From NCBI RefSeq assembly GCF_000007825.1, contig NC_004722.1, forward strand, positions 2,334,501 through 2,398,500: DNA of 64,000 nt. Direction: 5' to 3'. The position numbers were made by a program, and so were the translations under genes. This document shows, piece by piece, positions 60,312 through 64,000 of this stretch (positions are counted from its first letter, which is position 1; the number at the start of each line of letters is the position of its first letter). The notes below the pieces were generated by a model. The model was not told the origin of the DNA. It saw only the letters and a program-made list of their open reading frames with translations, and did not search any database. The stretch comes from Bacillus cereus ATCC 14579 (GTDB lineage Bacteria > Bacillota > Bacilli > Bacillales > Bacillaceae_G).

Positions 60312-63300
60312 ATGACCAATGAGGAATGCTATCCATTAAGCCATCCGCAGCGAAGAATATGGTATACAGAAGTCGTTCATTCTGATAAAGGAATATGTAA
60401 TTTAAGATTTTTATTTAAACTTCATCGAAAAATGAATTATTCAAAATTAAACCAAGTTGTGAATCGCGTTATCAGTGAAAATGACGGTCTGTGCATTAGG
60501 TTAAAAGAAAATGGGCATCAGGAACCGAAACAATATTTTACTAAACATGAAGAACAAGAATTTGAGTTTTTTGATTTCAGTAATGTGGAGAATACAAATT
60601 TGCTTGAGGAATGGATTGAGCAGAAAACAAAAGAAACGTTTACATTATTTAATTCAAATTTATACTATTTCGCTTTAATAAAATTAAACGATAATGAATG
60701 TGCAGTCTTTGGAAATGTTCATCATATTATTATGGATGGTTTATCAATTCAAATATTTACTGAGCAGATTGCAAAATATTATTATGACATGCATAACGAG
60801 AATGAGGAAGGCGAAATTAAAAATTCATATGTTCAATTTCTGACCAACGAACAAACATACTTTTTTAGTAACACTATAGAATACTAGGATCAAAAATTTT
60901 GGTTAGAGGAATTTAAAACACTGCCATCTGTGACTGGATTGAAGCCTTATAATACGTACCAAGTTAGTACAAAAGCATCACGTGAGACGTTTATATTAAC
61001 GGAACATTTGAAGAGAAAGATAGAAAAATTTTCTGAAGATTACAAAAATAGTTTATATACTCTTTTTGTTGCTGCTTTTTCGTTGTCCATGTATCGGTGG
61101 ACCTCATCGCTTGATATTGGTTTAGGAATGGCTTACGGCAACCGTATGACTAAAATGGAACGAAAATTGATTGGAATGATGGTGAGTACAGTTCCTTTAA
61201 GAATGGATATTGATCCAGAAGAAGAAGTACTTTCATTTATTAGTAGAGTGTCCAGAAAACAAAGCAAATCATTAAGACACCAGAAATATCCATTTGATTT
61301 GTTATTAAAGCAGATTAATAAAGAGAATAACAGTAATGTGAGACTTTTCGGAACTACGATTGATTATAGGGATCGTGATGAAAGTGGTGACTCACTATGG
61401 ATTCCAAACCGTGAAGAAGTACAAGATTTTGCAGTTCATATTGAAAATCTAATTGATATAGACTCTTTACATGTACATATTGATTATCGTGAGGAGCTAT
61501 TTTCTAAGGAAGAGATAGAACGATTCTTTAACGTTATGCTAGTGATACTGGAAAAAATTTTTGAAAACCCAAAGCAGAAGGTGGCTGAAATAGAAATCAT
61601 TTCTGAGGAAGATAAAAGAAAAAGTTTAGTTGAGTTCAACAATCCTAAACTGGATGTCCCACCTCAAGTAACTATTCATGAAATGTTCGAACGGCAAGCG
61701 ATGATTTATCCAAATGCTATTGCAGTTACGTATGAAAAAGAAAAAATTACTTATAAGGAGCTTAATGAACGTGCAAACCAGTTAGCTCATTATCTGCAGA
61801 AAAAGGGAGTAGGACCTGATACTTTAGTTGGACTGTGCGTTGAACGTTCCCTCGAAATGATTGTAGGTATTTTAGGAATTTTGAAGGCTGGTGGGGCTTA
61901 TGTTCCACTTGATCCAACATATCCAGAGCAGCGACTTCAATATATTTTAGAAGATGCTAGCATTCAGTTATTCGTAACGCAAGAAAGTTTAAAAGAATTG
62001 AACTGGTTACCAGAAAATGTTGAGTCGATTTGCCTGGATTGTGATCAAGATGAGATTGGGAAAGAAAGTAAGACTTTGCCGGTTTCTAGTGTCGGTCCCC
62101 AAAATCTGGCATATGTGATCTATACTTCGGGATCAACAGGAAATCCAAAAGGTGTTATGATAGAGCATCACAATGTTATACGGTTATTTAAATCGACGGA
62201 TTGTTTGTATCAGTTTAATGAAAAAGATACTTGGACGCTTTTTCATTCGTATGCATTTGATTTCTCAGTATGGGAAATTTGGGGAGCGTTATTATATGGT
62301 GGAAAATTAGTTGTTGTTCCGTACTGGATTAGTCGATCACCTAAGGATTTTTATCAAGTATTGGTGGAGGAAGAAGTCACAGTTCTAAATCAGACACCTT
62401 CCGCATTCCGCCAATTAATACGAGTGTGTGAACAAGAAGATAAGAATAAAAATTTGCAGCTGCGTTACGTGATATTTGGCGGAGAAGCGTTAGAACCTAT
62501 TGGCTTGTTACCGTGGTTTCAAAGGTATGGGGAGAAAAAACCACAGTTAATTAATATGTATGGAATTACAGAAACTACAGTTCATGTTACATATTATCCA
62601 ATTACTTTAGATGATGTGCAGCATGCTTCAAGAAGTAATATTGGAAAGCGGATTCCCGATTTAGAAGTGTATATACTAGACGCTTATCAACAACCTGTTC
62701 CTATAGGTGTTGATGGTGAACTTTATATTGGTGGAGCAGGATTGGCACGTGGATATTTAAATAGACCTGAATTAACAGCAGAGCGTTTTATATCTCATCC
62801 ATTTAGTAGTAATCCGAAAGCAAGATTATACCGGACAGGAGACTTAGCTAGGTATTTGCCAGATGGGAATCTAGATTATCGTGGAAGAATTGATCATCAG
62901 GTTAAAATACGTGGTTTCAGAATTGAGATTGGGGAAATTGAGTCTACTTTACATACATATGCATCTGTAACAGAGGCAGTTGTAATTGTAAGAGAAGATC
63001 AGCCGGGCGATAAAAGATTAGTAGCATATGTTGTAGGAGATGGAAATGTAGATGCGTGGAGAGAGTATCTTAAAGCGAAACTACCAAGTTATATGGTTCC
63101 TTCGGGATTTGTGGCGATGAAAGCTATTCCACTTACAGCTAACGGTAAAGTTGATCGTGAGGCCTTACCTATGCCAGAGGAAAAGCAGATTAATAGTGAA
63201 TGTGTTGGCCCTCGGAATAGTAACGAACAGATACTGACTACCATTTGGAAGCGAGTATTAGGTGTTAAAAAGGTGGGAATCTATGATAATTTCTTTGAAA

Positions 63301-64000
63301 TTGGTGGCGACTCGATTCTCAGTATTCAAATCATATCTCAAGCAAGTCAAGTGGGGTTAAAACTTACTCCAAAGCAAATGTTTGAATGCCCAACTATCGC
63401 TGAGCTGGCACAAGTGGCTATAGAAACGCAGGGAGTACAAGCGGAGCAGGGAATTGTGATAGGTAATGTGCCTCTTACTCCAATTCAGTGCTGGTTCTTC
63501 GAGCAAGAACATCCACATACAGAGCATTGGAATCAATCAATGCTTTTAAGAGTAAAAGAAAGATTGAATGTGAAATTACTAGAGGGAGCGATATTAAATT
63601 TACTGAAACATCATGATGCTTTACGTTTCCGGTACGAACAGTTACCAAACGGAACGTGGAGGCAGAGAAATGAAGGGACTGATGAGCTGTCAGTACTCCA
63701 TGTTGTAAAACGTAATCAAGTTAATGAAAAAGAGTGGAATAAAATAATACAAGAAGAGATGAACATTAATCAAGCTAGTTTCAATTTAGTTACTGGTCCG
63801 TTAATGAGAGTAGTGTACTTTGAAGATAACTTGACTGGAAATGATCGAATATTCTGGGTGATTCATCATTTAGTAGTAGATGGAGTGTCATGGAGGATTC
63901 TATTGGAAGATTTACAGGTGGTATATAACCAGATGAAACAAGGTCAAGAAGTTCGCTTACCTGCGAAAAGTACATCTTTTAAAGAGTGGTCTGAACGACT
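60312..64000 (+). pseudogene. krsA: KrsA-like NRPS, amber codon at 192, runs off the window
   Basis: Modular peptide synthetase. The C domain (60312 to about 61640) has HHIIMDG at residues 137-143. At 60885-60887 TAG replaces codon 192. The same frame then stays open to 64000: rest of C; A domain (about 61670-63170; YTSGSTGNPKGV, GKVDRE) with specificity residues D-F-W-N-I-G-M-V-H-K, the known Thr code; T domain with phosphopantetheine Ser at 63312 (GGDSI); E domain from about 63460 with HHLVVDGVSW. A starter C domain followed by Thr fits KrsA, which begins kurstakin. GAAGGGAAGATTTTT precedes the ATG. Full synthesis needs suppression of the stop. Confidence 0.8.

Noticed and set aside
1..64000. 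Search for CRISPR arrays, tRNA or rRNA genes and intact insertion sequences
   Set aside because: No regularly spaced repeats, cloverleaf-type sequences, rRNA segments or transposase genes were recognised by eye; a computational scan would be needed to exclude degenerate forms.

Overview
The window is chromosomal DNA of a Bacillus cereus-group bacterium (B. cereus / B. thuringiensis type). It is AT-rich and has strong AGGAGG-type ribosome binding sites. Group-specific markers are bcr1-type dispersed repeats, BclA-like exosporium proteins, a SpoIISA toxin locus, tandem YjcZ peptides, an ArpU/integrase prophage pair, a PlcR-like regulator, and the start of a lipopeptide synthetase locus that matches kurstakin (krsE-krsA). 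No rRNA, tRNA or CRISPR array was seen.

Layout. 1-11 kb is metabolic: a secreted GHL10-type glycosidase, then a cluster of PTS EIIB and EIIC, a small membrane protein, AnmK and a BadF-type amino-sugar kinase (probable cell-wall sugar salvage), PlsY, a GNAT/class-V aminotransferase fusion, and a short threonine ammonia-lyase. 11-21 kb holds two drug-efflux units, MarR+MFS and TetR+MFS, each with visible paired operators, together with a YkvA-like protein, an MBL hydrolase and a DEAD-box helicase. 17-29 kb and 31-39 kb are decayed accessory DNA: small pseudogenes, a truncated FtsX-type permease, a MazG pseudogene, hairpin-rich spacers, an ArpU + tyrosine recombinase pair, and a collapsed phage tail module (tape measure, Dit, Tal). 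Spore-surface genes sit within this DNA at 22.8-25.8 kb (BclA-like proteins, a glycosyltransferase, an Ena-like protein), at 31.7-32.5 kb (YjcZ pair) and at 35.9-37.6 kb (SPOCS-like pair). A secreted M6 metalloprotease lies at 29.0-31.0 kb.

39-50 kb is mixed housekeeping and accessory DNA: a methyltransferase, a VOC protein, a 2-keto acid decarboxylase divergent from a MarR gene, GpmA, SpoIISA with two separate SpoIISB-like small ORFs, YxeA-like, PepD, and a secreted papain-like protease with a secreted partner. 50-64 kb has a PlcR-like regulator, an AbrB paralogue, a 2-oxoglutarate oxygenase next to a TauE-type exporter, a CatB-like acetyltransferase, DacA, an SGNH esterase, and finally krsE and krsA. 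The krsA reading frame is broken by an amber codon at position 192, although the downstream Thr-activating A, T and E domains stay open to the window edge.

The standout signals are the krsA nonsense codon, the two-antitoxin SpoIIS locus, the paired operators of both efflux units, the GNAT-aminotransferase fusion with an internal start, the 2OG oxygenase/exporter pair with a leader hairpin, and the spore-surface island with an apparent ATT start codon. Pseudogenes are unusually dense between 13 and 41 kb.
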